Positions 7,047 to 13,595 are shown, counted from the stretch's first letter. The stretch is DNA of 13,660 bases from Patescibacteria group bacterium (GCA_019246385.1 JAFAQP010000054.1:1-13660), one strand, 5' to 3'. Numbers and translations are program-made. The notes: generated from the sequence alone by a model not told the origin.

Positions 7047-7130
7047 GGTGCTAAAGGATGTTCGCACAACGCATCCTTAAGGTCGAGCATCGAGCGCAGT
7101 ACGAGTCTTTATTCTCCAAATTAAAGCACC
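7047..7130 (+). other. Possible structured leader of the lysine-rich microgene
   Basis: GGTGCT (7047-7052) can pair with AGCACC (7125-7130), enclosing a perfect 7-bp hairpin AAGGATG/CATCCTT (7054-7060 with 7072-7078, 11-base loop). AAGGT (7079-7083) can alternatively pair with ACCTT (7128-7132), which would compete with the closing stem and touch the start codon at 7133. This is hand pairing only. Possible upstream promoter pieces (TTGTGC 7001-7006, CATACT 7023-7028) are weak. No known RNA family is recognised. Confidence 0.25.
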
Positions 7131-7132
7131 TT

Positions 7133-7192
7133 ATGGCAAAAAAGAAGAAGGCGAAAAAGGCGGCGAAGAAAAGCTCGAAAAAGCGCAAATAA
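7133..7192 (+). CDS. 19-residue lysine-rich microprotein
   Basis: ATG to TAA encodes MAKKKKAKKAAKKSSKKRK: eleven Lys and one Arg in 19 residues, the rest Ala, Ser and Met. It sits in an otherwise noncoding interval and is followed 13 bases after its stop by a strong terminator (7202-7250), so it looks like its own transcription unit. The composition resembles the lysine/alanine tails of histone H1-like proteins and short basic peptides annotated in other bacterial genomes. Such a peptide would be expected to bind nucleic acid, but no fold or function can be claimed. No Shine-Dalgarno sequence is seen. The alternative is a noncoding RNA ending at the same terminator that happens to contain an A/G-rich stretch. 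Confidence 0.6.
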   Translation: MAKKKKAKKAAKKSSKKRK

Positions 7193-7201
7193 CTTCGACC
7201 C

Positions 7202-7250
7202 AAAACGTCCTCCGAGGTTGCGCATGCAATATCTCGGAGGGCGTTTTTTT
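7202..7250 (+). terminator. Strong intrinsic terminator before secA
   Basis: CGTCCTCCGAG (7206-7216) pairs with CTCGGAGGGCG (7233-7243) over 11 bp with one G-T pair, and the arms extend outward by AAAA/TTTT. The loop contains a further TTGC/GCAA stem (7218-7221 with 7226-7229). T7 follows at 7244-7250. The AAAA before the stem means it may also act on the other strand. Confidence 0.9.
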
Positions 7251-7275
7251 ATGCAATGAACTCTTTTTCGCGTTG

Positions 7276-7284
7276 TGTTACGAT
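7276..7284 (+). promoter_or_regulatory. Extended -10 promoter element of secA
   Basis: TGTTACGAT fits TGnTAnnnT. It ends nine bases before the ATG at 7294 and touches the earlier ATG at 7285, so transcripts from it would start at about 7291-7294 and exclude the upstream start codons. This supports a leaderless secA starting at 7294. Confidence 0.5.
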
Positions 7285-7293
7285 ATGCCCTCA

Positions 7294-9771
7294 ATGTTCG
7301 GACTGAAGAAATTGATATCCGGCGGTAGCCCGCTTCTCGACAAGGCCCGCGCGATACCCCCCTTGGTGAATGCGCTCGAAGCTTCCATGAAGGAGCGCTC
7401 CGACGAGGAATTACGGGCCCTGACGAGCGAGTTCAAGGAGCGCCTTTCCGCCGGAGAAACGCTTGACGATCTTTTGCCTGAAGCGTTCGCTGCGGTGCGC
7501 GAAGCCTCAGTGCGCACTTTGGGGCAGAGGCATTTCGATGTCCAGCTGATCGGCGGTCACGTGCTTCATAACCGTGCCATCGCCGAAATGCGAACCGGCG
7601 AAGGGAAAACGTTGGTCGCGACGCTGCCGGCGTATTTGAACGCGCTCTCGGGAAAAGGAGTTCACGTCATCACCGTGAATGATTATCTTGCACGCCGCGA
7701 CGCCGTCTGGATGGGCCAGATCTACGCGGCCTTGGGCCTTACTGTGGGTGTTATCAATCACGAGTCCGCGTATCTCTATGACCAGGAGCATGTCGAAAAA
7801 AAAGAAGAAGACGACAAGGCGCGCGACGAGCTGGGTTCGTTCAAGGTCGTCCACGAATTCTTGCGGCCGGTCTCCCGCACGGAGGCGTATGCCGCCGATA
7901 TCACGTATGGCACCAACAATGAATATGGCTTCGACTATCTTCGCGACAACCTTGAGTACGACGCGAGGAATCTCCGCCAGCGGGAACACCATTTCGCTAT
8001 TGTTGACGAAGTCGATTCCATATTGATAGACGAGGCTCGCACGCCCCTCATCATCTCGGGCCCCGCCCGCGATCCCGAGGAGCTTTACACTACTTTTGCG
8101 AGGATAGCGTCATCCTTGAAGGAAGATGCGGACTATACGATCGACGAGAAGCTTCGCGCAGTCGTTATCTCGGACTCGGGAATAGAAAAAGCGGAGAAAG
8201 CGCTCGGTGTCGAAAACCTGTATGCCGAAGGAGGAAGCAAGTACGCGCACCACCTTGAGTCCGCCGTCAAAGCGCGGGCCCTTTTTCATAAAGATAAGGA
8301 GTACGTGGTTAAAGACGGAAAAATAGTAATCGTAGACGAGTTCACAGGTCGGCTGCAGCCGGGCCGGCGCTGGTCGGAAGGCTTGCATCAGGCCATTGAG
8401 GCTAAAGAGGGAGTTGCTGTCGAAAAAGAGAGCCAAACGTATGCCTCGATAACCTTTCAGAACTATTTCCGCATGTACGCTAAGATAGCCGGGATGACCG
8501 GTACCGGGGCAACTTCCGAGGAAGAGTTCCGTTCCGTATATGATCTCGATGTCGTCGTCATACCGACCCACATGCCTATCCGCCGGGTTGACCACGACGA
8601 CCTCATTTTCCAGAACGAAGCGGGCAAATTCCGCGCGATTGTCCGTACGGTCAAAGATAAGTATGAAAAAGGGCAGCCGGTCCTCATAGGTACCACCTCT
8701 ATAGAGGTGAACGAGCGGCTTTCCGCATCCTTACGAAGCGCCGGCGTACCCCATGAAATGTTGAACGCAAAGAATCATGAGCGGGAAGGGGAGATAATCG
8801 CGCAGGCCGGAAAATGGAAGGCCGTCACGGTCGCGACGAATATGGCCGGCCGCGGGGTGGACGTGAAACTCGGAGGAAATCCAGCTTCCGAAGATCAGTA
8901 CGAAAAAGTGAAAAGCCTAGGCGGATTATTCGTCATCGGAACCGAACGGCATGATGCGCGCCGTATCGATAATCAGCTTCGCGGGCGCGCGGGCAGACAG
9001 GGAGATCCGGGCGAAACACAATTTTTCGTTTCGCTCGAGGACAAGCTCATGCGCATGTTCGCTTCGGAGACCGTAAAGAATCTCATGGGGCGCCTCGGTA
9101 TACCCGAAGAGGAAGCAATCAAGAGTCGCATCGTGACCCGTTCTTTGGAATCCGCCCAAGAAAAGATAGAAGGCGTCAATTTCGATTCACGCAAACACGT
9201 GCTCGGATTCGATGACGTCTTGAACCATCAGCGAAGCATCATATACGCGCGCCGGCGGGCAGTGCTCATCGGAACGAAGCAGGAAGTGCTAAACGCGCTA
9301 ACGGAGCATCTCGAAGCCGCCGGCGGCGATACGACGATCATCGGAAAAAAACAGGAAGAGCTGGGAGAGGAAATGTTCGAAGGAGAGGCGCGGAGGATAC
9401 TGCTTCAAGCGTATGACATGTATTGGATCGAACATCTGGAGACCATGGAATACCTGCGCGGCTCGGTGAATCTGCGTTCCTATGGCGGTCGCGATCCGTT
9501 CATCGAATATAGAAGAGAGGGACTGCGTCTGTTCCGCGAGCTCGAAGACTCTCTTGCGCATTTCATTGCGGAAGCGCTCGGACGGCTCGGGCCGTCCTCG
9601 CGCGGCACGATAACGCTTACCGCGACGCCCCGCATCATTGTTACCGATCCTGGCGTCAAAAAATACGGAAGGAACGACCATGTGAAGATAACGAACGGCA
9701 CTGAAACTAAGGAACTGAAATATAAGAAAGCAGAAGAACTTTTGTCACAGGGATGGAAGATACTGGAATAG
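7294..9771 (+). CDS. secA: Preprotein translocase ATPase SecA
   Basis: An 825-residue motor ATPase that drives unfolded preproteins through SecYEG. Motor domain 1 has Walker A M-R-T-G-E-G-K-T (99-106) and Walker B V-D-E-V-D-S-I-L-I-D-E-A-R-T (237-250). The preprotein cross-linking region follows, with Y-A-S-I-T-F-Q-N-Y-F-R (383-393) and M-T-G-T (401-404). Motor domain 2 has T-N-M-A-G-R-G-V-D (515-523) and Q-L-R-G-R-A-G-R-Q-G-D-P-G (561-573). The helical scaffold includes L-G-F-D-D-V-L-N-H-Q-R (637-647), and the late E-H-L-E-T-M-E-Y-L-R (713-722) is typical. Oddities: an extra charged segment at about 159-196; only about 43 residues between the scaffold helix (end 658) and I-L-L-Q (702), where E. 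coli SecA has about 100, so the helical wing domain seems largely missing; and a tail that keeps G-R-N-D (792-795) but lacks the zinc-binding cysteines. I chose the 7294 ATG because the promoter overlaps the earlier starts (7273, 7285) and M-F-G-L-K-K is a usual SecA beginning. Confidence 0.97.
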   Translation: MFGLKKLISGGSPLLDKARAIPPLVNALEASMKERSDEELRALTSEFKERLSAGETLDDLLPEAFAAVREASVRTLGQRHFDVQLIGGHVLHNRAIAEMRTGEGKTLVATLPAYLNALSGKGVHVITVNDYLARRDAVWMGQIYAALGLTVGVINHESAYLYDQEHVEKKEEDDKARDELGSFKVVHEFLRPVSRTEAYAADITYGTNNEYGFDYLRDNLEYDARNLRQREHHFAIVDEVDSILIDEARTPLIISGPARDPEELYTTFARIASSLKEDADYTIDEKLRAVVISDSGIEKAEKALGVENLYAEGGSKYAHHLESAVKARALFHKDKEYVVKDGKIVIVDEFTGRLQPGRRWSEGLHQAIEAKEGVAVEKESQTYASITFQNYFRMYAKIAGMTGTGATSEEEFRSVYDLDVVVIPTHMPIRRVDHDDLIFQNEAGKFRAIVRTVKDKYEKGQPVLIGTTSIEVNERLSASLRSAGVPHEMLNAKNHEREGEIIAQAGKWKAVTVATNMAGRGVDVKLGGNPASEDQYEKVKSLGGLFVIGTERHDARRIDNQLRGRAGRQGDPGETQFFVSLEDKLMRMFASETVKNLMGRLGIPEEEAIKSRIVTRSLESAQEKIEGVNFDSRKHVLGFDDVLNHQRSIIYARRRAVLIGTKQEVLNALTEHLEAAGGDTTIIGKKQEELGEEMFEGEARRILLQAYDMYWIEHLETMEYLRGSVNLRSYGGRDPFIEYRREGLRLFRELEDSLAHFIAEALGRLGPSSRGTITLTATPRIIVTDPGVKKYGRNDHVKITNGTETKELKYKKAEELLSQGWKILE

Positions 9772-9776
9772 GACGA

Positions 9777-9785
9777 TGCTAGGAT
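9777..9785 (+). promoter_or_regulatory. Extended -10 element before the holin-like gene
   Basis: TGCTAGGAT fits TGnTAnnnT and ends six bases before the ATG at 9792, which would place the transcription start at the start codon. It begins five bases after the secA stop. Read-through from secA is also likely. Confidence 0.45.
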
Positions 9786-9791
9786 AAAGAC

Positions 9792-10124
9792 ATGAAGCTC
9801 CTCGTGCGTTTTTTGGGAAGTGTCCTGGCGATACTCGCCGCCGCGTATTTCGTGCCGGGCGTCACCGTCTCTAATTTTTTCGCGGCGCTTTTAATCGCGA
9901 TAGTTCTGGGGGTTCTGAACGTAACCGTAAAGCCGCTTATCACTCTTCTCACGCTTCCATTCACGCTTCTCACCCTGGGATTGTTCACCTTTGTCATAAA
10001 CGGCCTCATATTATGGCTCGCTGCTGCTTTCGTTCCGGGATTCTCGGTAGCAGGATTTATTCCGGCTTTTTTGGGAGCACTCGTTATCGCGGTCGTGAAC
10101 TGGATTTTGCATAAATTCATCTAA
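9792..10124 (+). CDS. Small four-helix membrane protein, phage holin 4_2 family
   Basis: A 110-residue, almost wholly hydrophobic protein with four membrane helices (about 4-21, 27-45, 50-75 and 80-105). Short loops carry the family's recurring V-P-G-V/F motifs (21-24 and 81-84) and the N-V-T-V-K-P-L sequence (43-49) in the second loop, with L-P-F-T-L-L-T-L-G near 55-63. This matches the 'Mycobacterial 4 TMS phage holin, superfamily IV' type proteins, which are widespread on bacterial chromosomes; despite the name most are not shown to be holins. It lies 20 bases after secA and 18 before obg. Its role is unknown; nothing indicates a prophage. Confidence 0.85.
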   Translation: MKLLVRFLGSVLAILAAAYFVPGVTVSNFFAALLIAIVLGVLNVTVKPLITLLTLPFTLLTLGLFTFVINGLILWLAAAFVPGFSVAGFIPAFLGALVIAVVNWILHKFI

Positions 10125-10142
10125 CGGGCATACTGCTCTTCC

Positions 10143-11114
10143 ATGCCGCTTATTGATCATATTCGCATCCGCGCGAAAGCGGGGAAAGGCGGGAATGGCG
10201 TCGTGAGGTGGCTGCATGAGTACGCGCGCGAGTTCGGCGGCCCTTCGGGAGGCGACGGAGGAAACGGCGGCAATGTCGTGTTCCGCGCTGTGCGCGATCT
10301 CAATGTCCTGGCGAGCTATCGCGGGCGAAGCGAATTCAAAGCGAAGAACGGAGAGGATGGAGGAAACAAAACCATGGCAGGGAAAAATGCTGAAGACCTG
10401 GTGCTTCTTGTTCCCGTAGGCGCTGTCGTGACTCGCGAAGAGGACGGAACGATTTTTGAATTTCTTGAAGAAGGAGAAACGCGCACGGTGCTTGCGGGCG
10501 GAAGAGGAGGAGTGGGAAATGCGAGATTTAAGTCTTCCGTGAATCAGTATCCGACCGAAGCAACGAAAGGGGCGGAAGGACAGGGAAGCGCTCTCACCAT
10601 CGAATTGAAGCTGATCGCCGATGTGGGACTCATCGGGCTTCCGAACGCCGGGAAATCAAGTCTGCTTAATTCTTTGACAGCCGCGCATGCCAAGATCGGG
10701 GCGTATCCTTTTACGACGCTCGAGCCCAACCTCGGCGCGTATTTCGGATATGTGATCGCTGACATTCCCGGGCTTATCGAAGGCGCCGCATCTGGAAAGG
10801 GATTAGGGCACGCATTCCTCCGGCATATCGCTCGTACGAAGATACTTATCCACTGCATCGCCGCCGACGCGGCAACACCGCTCCAGGATTATAAAACGGT
10901 ACGGGCTGAGATAGACGCGTACAGCGATGCGCTGTCTCGGAAGCCCGAGATAGTCTTTCTTACCAAAGCGGATCTTGCGTCCGAAGAGGATCTCGCCGCC
11001 ATTGAAAAAGATTTCGTAAAAGAAAAAAAACGCGCGATCCGGGTATCCATTCTTGACGATCGGCTTCTCAAAGCCGCCGGAGACGAGCTCGTGCGGTTCC
11101 TTAAAGAGGCCTAG
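10143..11114 (+). CDS. obg: Obg/CgtA GTPase
   Basis: A 323-residue Obg-family GTPase that acts in late 50S ribosome assembly and stress control. The glycine-rich OBG domain covers residues 1 to about 157, with G-K-G-G-N-G (14-19), G-G-P-S-G-G-D-G-G-N-G-G (32-43) and A-G-G-R-G-G-V-G-N (118-126). The G domain follows: G1 G-L-P-N-A-G-K-S (165-172), switch I Y-P-F-T-T-L-E-P-N-L-G (188-198), G3 D-I-P-G (207-210), G4 T-K-A-D (274-277, in place of NKxD) and a G5-like V-S (301-302). The protein ends right after the G domain, with no OCT or other C-terminal extension. The start is fixed by the M-x-x-I-D-x-I-x-I-R-x-K-A-G-x-G-G-N-G beginning. A weak -10 (CATACT, 10129-10134) lies eight bases upstream of the ATG; co-transcription with secA and the membrane protein is also likely. 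Confidence 0.96.
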   Translation: MPLIDHIRIRAKAGKGGNGVVRWLHEYAREFGGPSGGDGGNGGNVVFRAVRDLNVLASYRGRSEFKAKNGEDGGNKTMAGKNAEDLVLLVPVGAVVTREEDGTIFEFLEEGETRTVLAGGRGGVGNARFKSSVNQYPTEATKGAEGQGSALTIELKLIADVGLIGLPNAGKSSLLNSLTAAHAKIGAYPFTTLEPNLGAYFGYVIADIPGLIEGAASGKGLGHAFLRHIARTKILIHCIAADAATPLQDYKTVRAEIDAYSDALSRKPEIVFLTKADLASEEDLAAIEKDFVKEKKRAIRVSILDDRLLKAAGDELVRFLKEA

Positions 11115-11116
11115 TT

Positions 11117-11125
11117 TGTTATAGT
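11117..11125 (+). promoter_or_regulatory. Extended -10 promoter element of gatB
   Basis: TGTTATAGT matches TGnTATAAT with one mismatch. It starts three bases after the obg stop. The predicted transcription start is near 11132, giving a leader of about 28 bases before the gatB ATG. Unlike the other promoters here this leaves a real leader, yet no Shine-Dalgarno sequence sits at the usual distance from the ATG (the bases before it are TTTCCCACCCT). Confidence 0.5.
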
Positions 11126-11160
11126 CCGGGGAGAATCGTGAACAGAACGTTTCCCACCCT

Positions 11161-12594
11161 ATGAATACGTATCTTCCTACGATCGGTCTGGAGATCCATG
11201 CCGAGCTGAAGACCAGAACGAAGATGTTCTGCAATTCTCTGAATGATCCGTTAGAGACGCGCCCGAACGTCAACATATGCCCGATTTGCATGGGTTTCCC
11301 GGGCACGCTGCCTGTCGCAAACAAGGAAGCTATCCGCCACGTGCTCAGGGTGGGGACGGCTCTCGGAGGAAGAATAGCGGATTACACTGAGTTTGATAGA
11401 AAAAATTATTTCTATCCCGATCTTCCGAAGGGATATCAGATAAGCCAGTACGAATATCCGCTCGTGTCCGGTGGCACCCTCGGTGGCGTCGCCATAACGC
11501 GCATTCATCTCGAAGAAGATGCCGCGCGTTCGCAGCATGGTTCCGTCTCGACGGATCAAAACGCCACCTTTAGCCTTATCGACTTCAATCGTGCAGGGTT
11601 GCCTCTTATGGAACTTGTGACCGAGCCAGTCATTCATGACGCCAAAGTTGCGAGTTTTTTCGCACAGGAACTCCAGCGCCTGTTGCGCGCTCTCGGGGCG
11701 GGGGAAGCAAACATGGAGAAAGGACAGATGCGCGTCGAAGCGAACATCTCGGTAAGCAGGGATAACGTACTGGGTACGAAAGTGGAAGTCAAAAATATCA
11801 ATTCATTCCGTGCGGTCGAAAAAGCGATCGCCTACGAGATACAGCGGCAAACAAAACTTCTCGAAGAAGGAAAGTCGATCATACAGGAAACGAGAGGGTG
11901 GGATGAGAATAGAAGCGTAACTTTTCCGCAGCGCCTTAAGGAAGGTTCTCATGATTACCGATACTTTCCGGAACCCGACATTCCGAAGTTCAGATTGTCT
12001 GACGTGCTTGAGTTTTCTGAAGAAGCGATACGCGCGTCGCTGCCTGAACTGCCGCAAGAGAAACGGGATCGCTATACCGCTCTCGGCCTTAAGCCGGAGG
12101 ATGTCGAGACATTGGTTGCCGACTCCCGATACTCCTCGTTCTTCGATGCGGAAATAGCAGGAAAGCTTTCGGAAAACGCGGATATCAAACTCAGCGCGAA
12201 TTATCTTCTTACCGATATTCGCGGCGCCGATCCCACGGACGAGGAATTGCTGAATCTCACGAACGGCGCGTTCGCGGACGTCATACGGTTGCTGCGCATC
12301 GGAGACCTTTCTTCTCGCGGAGCAAAGGACGTCTTGGCCGCCCTCATGTCAGAAGGCGGCACAGCAGAAAAGGTGGCACGCGATCGAGGACTCATTCAGA
12401 TGAAAGATGCCAACGAACTGGATACATTAGTAGACGCCGTCCTGGCGGACAACCCTTCCATAGTTGAAGATATACGAAAAGGAAAGCGTGAAGCGCTCAA
12501 GTTTCTGGTAGGGCAGGGAATGAAAAAGTCGAAAGGTGCAGCGAATCCCGCAGAGCTCGAAAGATCTCTCCAAAACAAGATAGAAAAAAGGTAA
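11161..12594 (+). CDS. gatB: Asp-tRNA(Asn)/Glu-tRNA(Gln) amidotransferase subunit B
   Basis: A 477-residue GatB. The GatCAB complex converts misacylated Glu-tRNA(Gln) and/or Asp-tRNA(Asn) to the amide form; GatB holds the tRNA and the kinase site. The cradle domain (about 1-290) has I-G-L-E-I-H (8-13), F-D-R-K-N-Y-F-Y-P-D-L-P-K-G-Y-Q-I-S-Q (78-96), H-L-E-E-D-A-A (116-122), D-F-N-R-A-G-L-P-L-M-E-L-V-T-E-P (141-156) and D-Y-R-Y-F-P-E-P-D-I (265-274). A helical part and a YqeY-like tail domain (about 330-477) follow, ending with G-Q-G-M-K-K-S-K-G-A-A-N-P (451-463). A C-P-I-C pair is present at 40-43, but the first knuckle has a single Cys (F-C-N-S, 23-26), so a four-cysteine zinc site cannot form. 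gatA and gatC are not adjacent. No in-frame start lies between the preceding in-frame stop and the 11161 ATG. Confidence 0.97.
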   Translation: MNTYLPTIGLEIHAELKTRTKMFCNSLNDPLETRPNVNICPICMGFPGTLPVANKEAIRHVLRVGTALGGRIADYTEFDRKNYFYPDLPKGYQISQYEYPLVSGGTLGGVAITRIHLEEDAARSQHGSVSTDQNATFSLIDFNRAGLPLMELVTEPVIHDAKVASFFAQELQRLLRALGAGEANMEKGQMRVEANISVSRDNVLGTKVEVKNINSFRAVEKAIAYEIQRQTKLLEEGKSIIQETRGWDENRSVTFPQRLKEGSHDYRYFPEPDIPKFRLSDVLEFSEEAIRASLPELPQEKRDRYTALGLKPEDVETLVADSRYSSFFDAEIAGKLSENADIKLSANYLLTDIRGADPTDEELLNLTNGAFADVIRLLRIGDLSSRGAKDVLAALMSEGGTAEKVARDRGLIQMKDANELDTLVDAVLADNPSIVEDIRKGKREALKFLVGQGMKKSKGAANPAELERSLQNKIEKR

Positions 12595-12643
12595 GTTCTC
12601 CACATTGGAGGGCAGGCCGCGTACCAGCCGAGAATATCCGGAC

Positions 12644-12649
12644 TATACT
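12644..12649 (+). promoter_or_regulatory. -10 element of the HTH membrane protein gene
   Basis: TATACT matches the -10 consensus at five of six positions and ends seven bases before the GTG at 12657. This puts the transcription start on the start codon. No Shine-Dalgarno sequence precedes the GTG, and the match of spacing with the elements before 3407 and 9792 supports both promoter and start. Confidence 0.5.
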
Positions 12650-12656
12650 GATTTCA

Positions 12657-13487
12657 GTGGATGAGCTTGAAATAAAGGGAAAAAAGTACATCTCGTCTAA
12701 ACGAGCTTCAGAATTAACTGGCTACGCGAAAGATTACGTGGGTCAATTGGCCCGCGCGGGGAAAATAGCAGGTACGCGCATGGGCAGGGCATGGTATGTG
12801 GAAGAGGAGGCGCTCCTTGCGTACAAGCAAGAGGACATAGGTGAAGGACCGATCGATGACCCTTTACCGCCAAGAAGCATTCCTTCTCCGACACAAAGAC
12901 ACCCCTTCTCGCCCTCTACCTTGAAGGCACTAGGATATATTCCGAAATCTCTTCCGGGGACGTGGGAAGCGGTCAAATATTATCCGGATGATGCAGAACT
13001 TATACCAAGTCCGTTGAAAAGTAATGATTTCTCGGCAATCCGAGAGGAAAAAGCGGAGCAAAAAATGCTTGAACCGCACACCGTCGATATACGGATAAAG
13101 ATACTTGAAGAAAAGACAAAAGAAAGGCCGGTCATGGATACTCTCACTCCTCGACATCGTGCGCGGAAAGTACGCAGACGAAGGTCGCCAAAGCGCTCAT
13201 ATCTCGCCTTAGGAGCGCTTAAAGCGGCTCTGGGCGTCTTTCTTTTCTTTTTCTCGGGATTCTTTTTGTCCTCCCATATCGCGATCAGCTCTCAAAGCGG
13301 CTACAGCGCCAATGTTGCGACGGGATTCCAGGAAATACGGGACGTGAGCGCGCAATATCCCTTCATTAGCGAAGGATTTTCTCAAATCGGAACGTTTTCG
13401 AGCACTTTGTACGATTCCTATGGGAAATTCTTTGCCAAGGGAATGGATTTTCTTGTTACTGTCGCTCTCCGCGCATCAGGAAAATAG
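12657..13487 (+). CDS. Membrane-anchored helix-turn-helix protein
   Basis: A 276-residue protein starting with GTG. Residues about 8-56 form a MerR/excisionase-type winged HTH: K-Y-I-S-S-K-R-A-S-E-L-T-G-Y (10-23), then Y-V-G-Q-L-A-R-A-G-K-I (27-37) and a wing R-M-G-R-A-W-Y-V (41-48). A proline-rich, charged linker (about 60-165) follows, then a basic cluster R-H-R-A-R-K-V-R-R-R-R (167-176), one membrane helix (about 186-210) and a 65-residue C-terminal domain. The positive-inside rule puts the HTH in the cytoplasm and the C-terminus outside. The HTH should bind DNA, so this may be a membrane-tethered regulator or DNA anchor; the target is unknown. It is the last gene before the AT-rich, DnaA-box-containing tail. 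I recognise no named family beyond the HTH fold. The in-frame GTG is the only good start; the overlapping ATG at 12661 is out of frame and stops after four codons. Confidence 0.78.
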   Translation: MDELEIKGKKYISSKRASELTGYAKDYVGQLARAGKIAGTRMGRAWYVEEEALLAYKQEDIGEGPIDDPLPPRSIPSPTQRHPFSPSTLKALGYIPKSLPGTWEAVKYYPDDAELIPSPLKSNDFSAIREEKAEQKMLEPHTVDIRIKILEEKTKERPVMDTLTPRHRARKVRRRRSPKRSYLALGALKAALGVFLFFFSGFFLSSHIAISSQSGYSANVATGFQEIRDVSAQYPFISEGFSQIGTFSSTLYDSYGKFFAKGMDFLVTVALRASGK

Positions 13488-13503
13488 TTTTTTTCTTATA
13501 CTA

Positions 13504-13549
13504 ATACTATCTCGGATACGCGAGATAGGCTTTAAATACTGAATAGTAT
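13504..13549. repeat. Nested inverted repeats in the AT-rich tail
   Basis: CTATCTCG (13507-13514) and CGAGATAG (13521-13528) are perfect reverse complements with a 6-base loop. ATACTAT (13504-13510) and ATAGTAT (13543-13549) form a wider 7-bp pair. No T run follows the 8-bp hairpin, so it is not a convincing terminator for the preceding gene; a protein-binding site is an alternative. Confidence 0.5.
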
Positions 13550-13595
13550 ACGGAAAGGCATTTCGCGAACAGTTTTTTCGTTGTTCCAATAAAAA

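Noticed and set aside
7273..7293. Longer N-terminus of SecA starting at TTG 7273 or ATG 7285
   Set aside because: The extended -10 at 7276-7284 would lie inside or against these starts, and SecA proteins normally begin M-F-x-x-x-K.
9792..10124. Prophage remnant suggested by the holin-type name
   Set aside because: The family is common on chromosomes and no endolysin, integrase, structural gene or attachment site is nearby.
12598..12610. CTCC-ACATT-GGAG hairpin after gatB
   Set aside because: Only a 4-bp stem with no T run; too weak for a terminator and common by chance.
13507..13528. 8-bp hairpin as terminator of the HTH gene
   Set aside because: No T run follows it on either strand; kept only as an inverted repeat.
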